This document shows positions 25,865 through 33,380 of a DNA stretch of 35,997 bases, piece by piece (positions within the stretch are counted from its first letter, which is position 1; every line of letters begins with the position of its first letter). Where the stretch lies: assembly GCF_028330985.1 (NCBI RefSeq), contig NZ_JAQMUE010000057.1, forward strand, positions 1-35,997. Direction: 5' to 3'. A program made the position numbers and the translations under genes. The notes beneath the pieces were generated by a model. It saw only the letters and a list, made by a program, of their open reading frames with translations, was not told where the DNA came from and did not search any database. This stretch comes from Roseofilum reptotaenium CS-1145 (GTDB taxonomy: Bacteria > Cyanobacteriota > Cyanobacteriia > Cyanobacteriales > Desertifilaceae).

Positions 25865-26719
25865 ATGCAGAATGAAGATTATACTCGTATTGCTGAGGCG
25901 ATCGCCTTTATGCGTCAACATCACTTAAATCAACCCGATTTAGCCCGTGTCGCTCAACATATTGGACTCAGTAAATATCACTTTCAACGACTATTTACTC
26001 AATGGGCAGGCATTAGCCCAAAACGGTTTTTGCAGTATCTAACCGTTGAATATGCAAAATCACAAATTCAGCAGTCTAAAAACTTACTCGATTTAACCTC
26101 AGATATCGGTTTATCCAGCCCCGGACGATTGCACGACTTATTTGTAACCTTAGAAGCTATGTCTCCTGGAGAATTCAAAGCCGGTGGAGCCGGTTTGCAC
26201 ATTGCATACGATTTTTATCCCACTCAGTTTAGTTTATCTCTAATTGCCACCACTCCTCGTGGCGTTTGTAATCTATATTTTTTAGCGGAAACCGAACGAA
26301 AACAAGCAGAACAGATATTACGAAAATCTTGGCCAAATTCTGAAATTATCCGAGATAAAGATGCGACTGAACCCCTATTTCAACAAATTTTTCACTCAGA
26401 ACCTTTGAACCATGCCCAACAACCCTTAGCTCTCTTAGTTAAAGGCACTAACTTTCAAATTCAAGTGTGGCGAGCGCTATTGAATATTCCCTTTGCCCAG
26501 ATAACCAGTTATCAAACCATTGCCAATACAATCGGTCGTCCAACAGCAGTTAGAGCGGTAGCCAATGCGATCGGTAAAAATCCCATTTCTTATTTAATTC
26601 CCTGTCATCGCGTCATTCGACAATCAGGAGAATTGGGGGGTTATCGCTGGGGATTAGAGCGCAAGAGCGCCATGATGGGTTGGGAAGCCAGCTATAGCGC
26701 TTCGCGCGGTAATAGGTAA
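25865..26719 (+). CDS. AraC-type regulator fused to O6-methylguanine-DNA methyltransferase
   Basis: Residues about 5-100 form an AraC helix-turn-helix pair (VAQHIGLSKYHFQRLF). Residues about 190-275 form the alkyltransferase domain, with the acceptor Cys247 in the PCHRVIR motif. This is the Ada arrangement without the N-terminal Ada domain, whose Cys senses methylphosphotriesters, so it is not a full Ada activator. It should repair O6-alkylguanine by suicide transfer. Its DNA-binding targets are unknown. I use ATG 25865 (MQNEDYTRI) since the frame's earlier start at 25763 adds 34 residues unlike the family. Its TAA falls inside a GGTAATA heptamer array. Confidence 0.88.
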   Translation: MQNEDYTRIAEAIAFMRQHHLNQPDLARVAQHIGLSKYHFQRLFTQWAGISPKRFLQYLTVEYAKSQIQQSKNLLDLTSDIGLSSPGRLHDLFVTLEAMSPGEFKAGGAGLHIAYDFYPTQFSLSLIATTPRGVCNLYFLAETERKQAEQILRKSWPNSEIIRDKDATEPLFQQIFHSEPLNHAQQPLALLVKGTNFQIQVWRALLNIPFAQITSYQTIANTIGRPTAVRAVANAIGKNPISYLIPCHRVIRQSGELGGYRWGLERKSAMMGWEASYSASRGNR

Positions 26720-26728
26720 TAGGTAATA
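26708..26728. repeat. Heptamer repeat, 3 x GGTAATA
   Basis: Three exact GGTAATA units overlap the 3' end of the AraC-MGMT gene and provide its stop codon, so the last residues (GNR) come from repeat sequence. Confidence 0.85.
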
Positions 26729-26869
26729 GGAAAACAGTTTTTCAGGCTATAGTGCCCATTTTTAAGCCTTTTCAGGGGAATGCACTTTAGCATGAAAAGT
26801 TCGATTGTACCTAATAACATCGAAAAGCACTGTAAATCAAGAACTTCCAGAACAGATCAGGAGAGTACA

Positions 26870-27751
26870 ATGAGAGTTTTAGATGTAATTCAATTGTTCC
26901 TTTTAGCTGCATTATGGGGAGGATCTTTTCTGTTTATGCGAATCGGAGCGCCTGTTTTTGGCCCCGTTTGGTTAATTGAATTGCGTGTTTTATTAGCCGG
27001 TTTAGCCTTACTACCCCTGTTAATTCGCCTTAATCTTTGGTCTGAGGTGCGCCGTAAAATCATTCCTTTATCAGTCGTCGGTTGTCTGAATTCCGCTTTG
27101 CCTTATTTATGTCTGGCTTTTGCCTCTGTCTTTCTGCCTGCCGGATTTACATCAATCTTGAATGCAACTTCGCCATTATTTGGCATCTTTATTGCTGTTG
27201 TCTGGTTTCAGGAAAAACTCAGTCTAAATCGCATCATAGGGTTCTTTTTTGGATGGATTGGAGTCAGTATTTTGGTCGGATGGAAAGCCTTTGATGCTAC
27301 GCCTTCGTTTGTTTTAGCTGTAGGTATCGGTTTGTTAGCTCCGGTGATGTATGCGATCGCAGCTCCTTATACGAAACAACAATTATCTGATGTTCCTCCC
27401 TTAGTCATTGCCATCATGAGCCAACTGAGCGCCGCTCTGTTCCTGCTACCCGCCTTACCTTTTACTGTCCCCAAACAGGTTCCAGCATTGGAGATTTGGC
27501 TCTCTGTACTGGCATTAGCCCTCTTTTCAACCGCGATCGCTTCTATTCTCTATTTTCGACTGATTCAGAATGTCGGGGCAACCAAGGCTTTGACGGTAAC
27601 CTATTTAATTCCAGTGTTTGCCATGATTTGGGGGACTCTAATCCTCAAAGAAGCTATTACGCCATCCATGGTGTTAGGTTGTGCATTAATCCTCATCGGA
27701 ACAGCGATCGCCAACGAACTCTTCAATCCTTTACCCGGAAAAAAATCGTAA
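26870..27751 (+). CDS. EamA/DMT-superfamily transporter
   Basis: The 293-residue protein has about ten membrane helices in two EamA halves, typical of drug/metabolite exporters. An AALWGGSFLFMR opening and a GCALILIGTAIA final helix fit the family. The substrate is unknown. The start at ATG 26870 (MRVLDVIQ) has AGGAGA about 6 bases upstream. The frame's upstream extension to 26780 is unsupported. The last 125 bp of this gene and 15 bp beyond are repeated as a decayed copy at 28338-28477. Confidence 0.9.
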   Translation: MRVLDVIQLFLLAALWGGSFLFMRIGAPVFGPVWLIELRVLLAGLALLPLLIRLNLWSEVRRKIIPLSVVGCLNSALPYLCLAFASVFLPAGFTSILNATSPLFGIFIAVVWFQEKLSLNRIIGFFFGWIGVSILVGWKAFDATPSFVLAVGIGLLAPVMYAIAAPYTKQQLSDVPPLVIAIMSQLSAALFLLPALPFTVPKQVPALEIWLSVLALALFSTAIASILYFRLIQNVGATKALTVTYLIPVFAMIWGTLILKEAITPSMVLGCALILIGTAIANELFNPLPGKKS

Positions 27752-27766
27752 AAATATCATTATCGC
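27627..27766 (+). repeat. 140-bp direct repeat, copy 1 (3' end of EamA gene)
   Basis: This segment aligns without gaps to 28338-28477, with about 16 differences in 140 bp by eye (near 89% identity). Copy 1 is the intact end of the transporter gene. The pair brackets the Imm10-like gene. Confidence 0.9.
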
Positions 27767-27869
27767 GGAGCGAAACGGAGTTTTATCGCATGATCCTTAC
27801 TGCCTTACTGACCTGATCCATTGCTTTGTTTCACTAATATCCCTGTTAGAGTAAATAACTGTTATCTAC

Positions 27870-28271
27870 TTATAGTCCAGTGAAATTCAACTTATCTTCA
27901 TGACCTTCCATGATTTTTTGTAAGATTTCACATAATTCCTTGAATTTGTAATCATTACATTCAAAATTAATTTTAATTGCCTTGTAATTTATATCAATAT
28001 TAGGCTCTTCTCTTGATTGATCGAGATAAATTGTGAATTGATTTCGATTCAAATTAATTGACTTAAATCCTCCATATTCTGCCCAAGATTGATCGTCCAA
28101 CTCAATATAGACATGCTTCAAGTCTGGAAAGATTTCCTCTGTCATTTCAAGACATCTTTCTATTGAAAAATAGTGGCTTTCTTCAGGATTAATAATTCTC
28201 TCATCGACAAATAGAGCATATGGAACATTTAGATTAAAATCACAAACACTAGCATCAAATTTAAATAACAT
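27870..28271 (-). CDS. Imm10-like immunity protein, orphan
   Basis: The 133-residue protein has an N-terminal strand region, a YIELDDQSWAEYGG segment at 55-68 (Asp60, Gln61) and a C-terminal KELCEILQKIMEG helix. This resembles the Imm10 immunity family (YIEYNDQ-GYGG type), whose members protect against polymorphic toxins. The family match is moderate. No toxin gene lies next to it, so it may protect against toxins from other cells or be left from a lost module. It is A/T rich and has no HIP1 site. It sits between two copies of the EamA-derived repeat, which suggests insertion or duplication at this place. ATG 28271 is clear. Confidence 0.7.
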   Translation of the reverse strand: MLFKFDASVCDFNLNVPYALFVDERIINPEESHYFSIERCLEMTEEIFPDLKHVYIELDDQSWAEYGGFKSINLNRNQFTIYLDQSREEPNIDINYKAIKINFECNDYKFKELCEILQKIMEGHEDKLNFTGL

Positions 28272-28337
28272 TGATTTTCTCTTATCTTTTACAAATTGAT
28301 TGCTTGCCTCACTAAATATAGACTAAAACTATTTAAA

Positions 28338-28477
28338 TTTGGAGGATTCTGATCCTCAAATAAACCATTACGCCATCCATACTGTTAAGTTGTGCATTGA
28401 TCCTAATCGGAACAGCGATCGCTAACGAACTCTTCAATCCTTTACCCGGAAAAAATTTGTAACAATATCCTTATCGC
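28338..28477 (+). pseudogene. EamA transporter 3' fragment, repeat copy 2
   Basis: This decayed copy of the EamA end reads ILILK, then a stop (TAA) at what was an E codon, then TITPSI and the rest of the last helix (ALILIGTAIANELFNPLPGK) to a normal stop. It has no start or upstream domain. The final 7 bp overlap the 3' end of the opposite Uma2 gene, and homology stops there. Confidence 0.88.
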
Positions 28478-29106
28478 CAATAATTTCTCCACATCTTAGC
28501 TGCGGCTAAAGGCTGGGGATTATTCACACATTCTGCTAAAAAGATGAGATTAATGTCTGGTAGTAACTCACTATTTTCAATTCGCTCATAACCATAATTA
28601 TATTCCAATTCTTCCGGGAGATTGGAGCGCAAACGATAGACTGAAAAATTGCTATTTTGCCAAAACCAGACTTCAGGTACTTGCAACCGTCGATAGATTT
28701 CTAATTTAGGAATTCCACCACTGGTAACCACCACTTCAATGGCTAAATCGGGAACATCCTTATCTGTGCCAAAACAGTACCCTTCATCTGCTTCTAATCC
28801 CGCTCGTTGCTCCTCTTGTTTCAGGGTGGTGGAGCCAAAGGGAAAATATTCGATATCGGCTTCTAGAAAGTAGAGCAATAGTAGATCGCCAATACGAGTT
28901 TTGTCTGTTTCATGGCGGCGAGAAGTCGACATAATTTCTAAAACTCCATCTAAATACGTGACGCGATAACCGCCATTATCTCCAATGATATTGAGTAAGG
29001 TTTCATAGTATTCCCAAGTAGCGCGATTGGTCAAATAGCGGTCTTCTGAATCCGGGTGAGATAAGGGAGGTTGAGGAAATAGGGTATTAAATTTCAATGC
29101 CAGCAT
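28471..29106 (-). CDS. Uma2-family (DUF820) endonuclease-like protein
   Basis: Uma2 proteins have a restriction-endonuclease-like fold and are numerous in cyanobacteria; their biological function is mostly unclear. This 211-residue protein keeps the typical core: Glu57 in LDGVLEIMS, PDLAIEVV with Asp120 and Glu124, Lys134, and RRLQVPEVWFWQ. The catalytic set looks complete. It starts at ATG 29106. The stop lies inside the EamA repeat copy, so the last few bases of the gene may have been replaced at the breakpoint. Possible neighbours of the same accessory block are the Imm10-like gene and the four-helix-bundle pseudogene. Confidence 0.88.
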   Translation of the reverse strand: MLALKFNTLFPQPPLSHPDSEDRYLTNRATWEYYETLLNIIGDNGGYRVTYLDGVLEIMSTSRRHETDKTRIGDLLLLYFLEADIEYFPFGSTTLKQEEQRAGLEADEGYCFGTDKDVPDLAIEVVVTSGGIPKLEIYRRLQVPEVWFWQNSNFSVYRLRSNLPEELEYNYGYERIENSELLPDINLIFLAECVNNPQPLAAAKMWRNYWR

Positions 29107-29167
29107 AATTTAATAGTTTGCTTTATAATTTATGGTCAGAATTTCATCGAGTAAAAAGCTAATTAAG

Positions 29168-29548
29168 TCACCCATCATCGGGATGGTTCATCAGGTTCAT
29201 TAATCTACTCAAGATTGGATTATACATTTTATAGAGTTCTTGTCCTTGTTCTACATTCAGATATTGACATTGAACCGAAAACTTTAACCAGACTTGAATT
29301 TCAGCCGCTTCTGCTTCACAGTCATTGAGTTGAGCGACAAAAGCGGCTTGATATCTTCTTTTTCTCCAAGCTTCTACCAAGTTAGCACAGACTGAACGAG
29401 AAGAGGGACGAATTGGGTCAGTTAATGAATATCATTCTTCAACAGGAAATGTTTTAGAATAGACAAAAATTTGCATTGCTGCATCAAATTCTAACTGATA
29501 AACCCCTAAATCTTCATGAGTCTTAATCAATGTTTTCTCTCGTTCCAT
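29168..29548 (-). pseudogene. Four-helix-bundle protein (23S rRNA IVP family) with one internal stop
   Basis: A frame of 127 codons begins at ATG 29548 and reads to the stop at 29168, broken only by TGA at 29434-29432 (codon 39). Residues before it (EDLGVYQLEFDAAMQIF) and after it (YSLTDPIRPSSRSVCANL, then VEAWRKRRYQAAFV) match the intervening-sequence family, whose normal text here is E-R-Y-S-L-T; CGA to TGA explains the change. The family is a small helical protein of unknown role first found in 23S rRNA insertions. The second part alone (29380 onward) can look like a 70-residue gene. A sequencing error is possible. Confidence 0.85.
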
Positions 29549-29655
29549 AACTCCCCATCAACTCTCTCTATTCTATCTTCCCCATCCTCCCCCTCTTCCC
29601 TCCCTTCCCAACCCACTCTACAATCTAAGATATTGGGAGATGGAGAAACCAGGAT

Positions 29656-31059
29656 ATGATGCAAGAAGCTGCCAAGACCCGGATTGAAACCGATAGTATG
29701 GGGGAAATTGAGGTACAGAACGATCGCTACTGGGGAGCGCAGACTCAGCGATCGCTCAAATATTTCTCGATTGGTCATAATTTTATCCCTCAAGAGGTGA
29801 TTGTGGCATTTGCCATCTTGAAAAAAGCCGCCGCCATCACCAATCAGGAACTCAATAAACTCCCGGAAGAGAAAGCAAAATTAATTACCCAAGCAGCCGA
29901 TGAAATTATTGTCGGTAAGCTTAACGATCATTTTCCCCTGCGCGTGTGGATGACCGGAAGTGGCACGCAGTGCAACATGAACGTCAATGAGGTGATTGCT
30001 AATCGGGCGATCGCCTTTGCAGGCGGAAAATTGGGCAGCAAAACCCCTATCCATCCCAACGATCATGTCAATATGTCCCAGTCCTCTAATGATACTTTTC
30101 CCACTGCCATGCATATTGCCGCAGTTTTGGCGCTCCATCAGCATCTGATTCCCAAAGTGACCAAAATGCGGGATGCTCTGCAACAGAAATCAGAAGCGTT
30201 TGCCGATATTGTCAAAATTGGCCGCACCCATCTCCAAGATGCCGTTCCCCTCACCCTCGGTCAAGAGTTCTCGGGTTATGGTGTCCAATTGACCGCAGAC
30301 TTGAAGCGCATCGAACAAACCCTACCAGATTTGTATGAATTAGCACTGGGAGGAACCGCCGTCGGCACGGGGTTAAACGCACCGAAAGGCTTTGCTCAAA
30401 TGGTGGCACGAAAAATTCACCATTTAACCGGATATCCCTTCATTTCTGCACCGAATAAATTCGCCGCAATTGCGGCTCACGATGCCATTGTTATGACCAG
30501 TGGGGCGTTAAAAACCTTAGCTTGTTCATTGATGAAAATTGCCAATGATATTCGCTTTTTAGGCAGCGGTCCGCGCTGTGGTTTAGGAGAGTTAATTCTA
30601 CCCGAAAATGAGCCGGGATCTTCGATTATGCCAGGAAAGGTAAATCCCACGCAGTGCGAGGCGATGACCATGGTCGCAGCTCAGGTCATTGGTTATGATA
30701 CCGCTATTAGTATTGCTGGCTCCCAAGGACATTTTGAACTAAATGTTTTCAAGCCGATGATGATCTTTAATCTATTGGAATCGATGACCTTATTGGGTGA
30801 TACCTGCAATAATTTTACCGATTTCCTATTGGATGGACTGCAAGCGAACCAGAAACAAATCAATACGTATTTGAACGAGTCTTTAATGTTGGTAACCGCA
30901 CTGAGTCCGGCGATCGGTTATGATAAGGCAGCTAAGGTTGCCCATTATGCCCTAGAAAAAGACTTAACCTTAAAGCAAGCCTGTTTAGAATTAGGCTATA
31001 TTTCTGCTGAAGAATTCGATCGCATTGTCGTTGCCGAAAAAATGGTTTATCCCCAGTAG
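29656..31059 (+). CDS. fumC: Fumarate hydratase class II
   Basis: FumC interconverts fumarate and L-malate in the TCA cycle; it is a homotetramer without an iron-sulfur cluster. The 467-residue length is normal. The superfamily signature [11 protein letters not shown] begins at residue 321, and [22 protein letters not shown] and [16 protein letters not shown] are all present. The ATG at 29656 follows CAGGAT closely. A second ATG directly follows and either may serve. It is preceded by a pyrimidine-rich stretch (about 29578-29612) and stands alone, with no TCA genes beside it. Confidence 0.97.
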   Translation: MMQEAAKTRIETDSMGEIEVQNDRYWGAQTQRSLKYFSIGHNFIPQEVIVAFAILKKAAAITNQELNKLPEEKAKLITQAADEIIVGKLNDHFPLRVWMTGSGTQCNMNVNEVIANRAIAFAGGKLGSKTPIHPNDHVNMSQSSNDTFPTAMHIAAVLALHQHLIPKVTKMRDALQQKSEAFADIVKIGRTHLQDAVPLTLGQEFSGYGVQLTADLKRIEQTLPDLYELALGGTAVGTGLNAPKGFAQMVARKIHHLTGYPFISAPNKFAAIAAHDAIVMTSGALKTLACSLMKIANDIRFLGSGPRCGLGELILPENEPGSSIMPGKVNPTQCEAMTMVAAQVIGYDTAISIAGSQGHFELNVFKPMMIFNLLESMTLLGDTCNNFTDFLLDGLQANQKQINTYLNESLMLVTALSPAIGYDKAAKVAHYALEKDLTLKQACLELGYISAEEFDRIVVAEKMVYPQ

Positions 31060-31097
31060 GTTCTAAGTTATGCCCACTCTAGAAATGGCGATCGCTG

Positions 31098-31267
31098 TAT
31101 TTAGCTATTCCTTCTGTAGCTCATGAGTCATTTTTCTGGCGAGATTTACCCAAATTAGTGGTTCAAAGGTATGAGTTAAAGTTAATTGTCTGATTCACTT
31201 AGAAATTCGCTCTGGAACAATCTGGATTCAGCGCAATCAAACGGACTGTTCTTTAACCGATGGATTA
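31098..31267 (+). pseudogene. Fused remnants of xisH and xisI
   Basis: From 31098 a frame reads YLAIPSVAHESFFWRDLPKL and then VVQRYELKLIV to a TGA at 31191, matching the end of XisH (LYLAIP, FF, LP, KL-V). From 31181, in another frame, follows CLIHLEIRSGTIWIQRNQTD to a TGA at 31268, matching the middle of XisI. The start of xisH and both ends of xisI are gone and the two pieces overlap slightly, so a deletion joined them. XisH/XisI pairs are common in cyanobacteria, originally named for fdxN-element excision. The remaining interval 31060-31478 shows no intact gene. Confidence 0.75.
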
Positions 31268-31337
31268 TGAGGCATAGTAGAAATCGACCAAGCAGAGAGA
31301 GATCGCAACTTAGAGCATCAAATCCAAACGTTTGGTA

Positions 31338-31364
31338 GCGAGATCGCCCCAACGGCGATCTCGC
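31338..31364. repeat. 11-bp inverted repeat containing an altered HIP1-like core
   Basis: GCGAGATCGCC and its complement form a perfect 11-bp stem with 5 bases between them. It lies in the gene-free interval after the xis remnant. It could be a small repeat element or a terminator; no T tract follows. Confidence 0.5.
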
Positions 31365-31478
31365 CGCAAAGACCGTTAATATATCATTGCTAGAGGTGAA
31401 AAAGGGTAATGGGGAGACAGGGAGAAACAGAGAGTAGCCATTACTCCTTAATCCTCACTCATTCCTTACCCCTGAGAC

Positions 31479-32168
31479 TCAACCAAAGATATTTTCCGAA
31501 CGATAATCAGCTTCCGGTTCCGCGGAAAAGGGAGCATCAGTTTTCCCCTTGGCTCTGGCTTTTGCCTTCGATGCACTGCGCTTCAGAGCTTGCAAACGGG
31601 CTTCATAGCGGCTGCGTTGGCGTTTTTTCGGGTTTTGTTCAATTAAGATCTTCAAGGCACTGCCCAGACTCTTGTAGGCATTGGGTAGCGTATAGCCAAA
31701 GCGAGTTGCCAAGGCGATCGCCTTTTCATCCGCTTGAATCGATTCCTGTAGGGTCTTCTCTGGGTTATTTTTCTGATAGAGACGATAACCGGAAACGCCA
31801 CATAACGCCAGTGCCAAGAGGAGCAACAAGCCATCTTGTACCCAAAGCTCTCCCACAGCTCCCCCTAAACCAATGGCTAGAGCGGCCATTTCCCAACCAT
31901 CTTTAGGAATCGTATCATTCTGAATCCGCCCCACTTCATGCCAAAAGAGCAAATTTCGTTGGTCGATCGCCAGTTGATCCCATTTAGCTAAATCAATTTG
32001 AATTTCAACTTCATCATTGCCAATTTCTTCGGATCGCACTAGGGGAGGGTTCATTTCTGTTGCCACCTCTACGATCACCCAACTTTGCAGTTCTGGCGGT
32101 AATAAGCCTTTTAAGCGGCGCAGTTCATTCATTTCTGCTCTCGCAGAGGAGGTTGCATAGGATTTCAT
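31479..32168 (-). CDS. DUF3318-like membrane protein
   Basis: The protein begins with a helical LRRLKGLLPPELQSWV segment, then a region of strands ending in WDQLAIDQRNLLFWHEVGRI, typical of the cyanobacterial DUF3318-type family. Two close hydrophobic segments (about 101-113 and 119-136) suggest a membrane hairpin, followed by a charged C-terminus rich in Lys, Arg and Ala. The role is unknown. The start is probably ATG 32168; the frame extends to a TTG at 32192. Both termini are probably cytosolic if the hairpin is real. The family name is less certain than the gene. Confidence 0.8.
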   Translation of the reverse strand: MKSYATSSARAEMNELRRLKGLLPPELQSWVIVEVATEMNPPLVRSEEIGNDEVEIQIDLAKWDQLAIDQRNLLFWHEVGRIQNDTIPKDGWEMAALAIGLGGAVGELWVQDGLLLLLALALCGVSGYRLYQKNNPEKTLQESIQADEKAIALATRFGYTLPNAYKSLGSALKILIEQNPKKRQRSRYEARLQALKRSASKAKARAKGKTDAPFSAEPEADYRSENIFG

Positions 32169-32241
32169 ATCGCTTGCCCTAGAATCTGACAAAACAAGTA
32201 GATCGTCTTATGTTGAGTATATCTTGGACGATGACTGAATG

Positions 32242-32290
32242 GGGAATGGGGAACGGGGAATGGGGAACAGGAAATAGGCAATAGGCAATA
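32242..32290. repeat. Heptamer repeat, seven mixed units
   Basis: Seven consecutive 7-bp units of GGGAATG, GGGAACG, GGGAACA, GGAAATA and GGCAATA type. This array contains both major unit types seen elsewhere and links them as one family. It lies between the DUF3318-like and cydB genes. Confidence 0.9.
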
Positions 32291-32332
32291 GGGAGCAAGC
32301 TATTTCCGTGTCTCCCCATCTTCCCCATCTTC

Positions 32333-33346
32333 CTACTCCCCGTAGGATTCTGTGGTAATTTTCCCTCGAAAGACCACGTAGTTATAAAGCGTGTAGGCTA
32401 AGAGAATTGGAATCAGGAAGCCCACAAAGATGATCATAAACACCAATGAGCTAGTGTCCGAGGCAGCTTGGTAAATGGTAATGCTCGGAGGAATAATGTA
32501 AGGGAAAATCAAGAATCCTAAGCCCAGAAAAGAGGAAAAGAATAGCAAGACTGTCCATAACAATGGAGTGAACTCCCTTTCTTGTTGGAGACTACGGTAA
32601 AGCAAGAAGACCAACAAAATACAAGCTACCGGGATGAGGGAAAAGAGGTAAACTTGAGGCGGTTCAAAGAGCCGAGAGCGTACAGAATCATAGAAGATAG
32701 GGGTGCTAATCGTAATGAACACCGCACCTAAGAATGTGGTCAACGTGGCAATTTTAGCGGTTTTGAAATGGGTTTGTTGTAGCTCTCCTGTGGTTTTCAT
32801 GATCAGATAGGTGGAGCCAATCAAAACATAGCCTTGAATTAGGGTTAAGGCAACTAAGACCGATCGCCAAGTTAACCAGTCAAAAGGGCCGCCAATAAAA
32901 TGTCCGGCTGCATCCACGTTAATGCCTTCAAACACCGTTCCTAGGGCAAATCCTTGGCCGAGGGCAGCCAGGAAACTACCGATACCAAAGGCATAATTCC
33001 AGAAAAACTTGCGTTCTGAATTTTCCCGAAATTCAAAGGAAACGGCCCGGAATAGCAAGCCAACCACCATGATCACAGCCGGGAGATAGAGGGCATTTAA
33101 GACCGTTCCATAGGCGAGGGGAAAGGCTCCAAATAGGGAACCTCCCATGAGAACTAACCAGGTTTCGTTCGCATCCCACACATTACCTAAACTGGTCATC
33201 AGGAGCGATCGCCTTTCTTCAGAAGATGAGGTAATCGAAAGAATCCCGACCCCCAGATCGAAGCCATCTAACAGAACATAGAGGAACAGAAAAAGTCCCA
33301 GAATGAAAAACCACAGTTGAGGAAGAAAATATTCTAGAGATTCCAT
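32333..33346 (-). CDS. cydB: Cytochrome bd-type quinol oxidase subunit II
   Basis: CydB pairs with CydA in the alternative quinol oxidase that reduces oxygen to water without pumping protons. The 337-residue protein has about nine membrane helices, FLYVLLDGFDLGVG near the start, and GNVWDANETWLVLMGG, both typical of the subunit. The start at ATG 33346 (MESLEYF) is preferred over the upstream in-frame TTG at 33352. It lies 34 bp after cydA and part of this gap is a heptamer repeat, so the two genes are presumably cotranscribed. Confidence 0.95.
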   Translation of the reverse strand: MESLEYFLPQLWFFILGLFLFLYVLLDGFDLGVGILSITSSSEERRSLLMTSLGNVWDANETWLVLMGGSLFGAFPLAYGTVLNALYLPAVIMVVGLLFRAVSFEFRENSERKFFWNYAFGIGSFLAALGQGFALGTVFEGINVDAAGHFIGGPFDWLTWRSVLVALTLIQGYVLIGSTYLIMKTTGELQQTHFKTAKIATLTTFLGAVFITISTPIFYDSVRSRLFEPPQVYLFSLIPVACILLVFLLYRSLQQEREFTPLLWTVLLFFSSFLGLGFLIFPYIIPPSITIYQAASDTSSLVFMIIFVGFLIPILLAYTLYNYVVFRGKITTESYGE

Positions 33347-33354
33347 AATCAATA

Positions 33355-33368
33355 GGGAATGGGGAATA
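33355..33368. repeat. Two heptamer units between cydA and cydB
   Basis: GGGAATG and GGGAATA lie within the 34-bp junction of cydA and cydB, which would place them in the leader of cydB inside the operon transcript. Confidence 0.75.
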
Positions 33369-33380
33369 GGAAAAAGAGTG

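Noticed and set aside
29527-29793. 88-codon minus-strand ORF
   Set aside because: It overlaps the start of fumC and a pyrimidine-rich gap; the IVP-family frame at the same place is the convincing one.
31409-31906. 165-codon plus-strand ORF
   Set aside because: It runs antisense through the DUF3318-like gene and has implausible composition.
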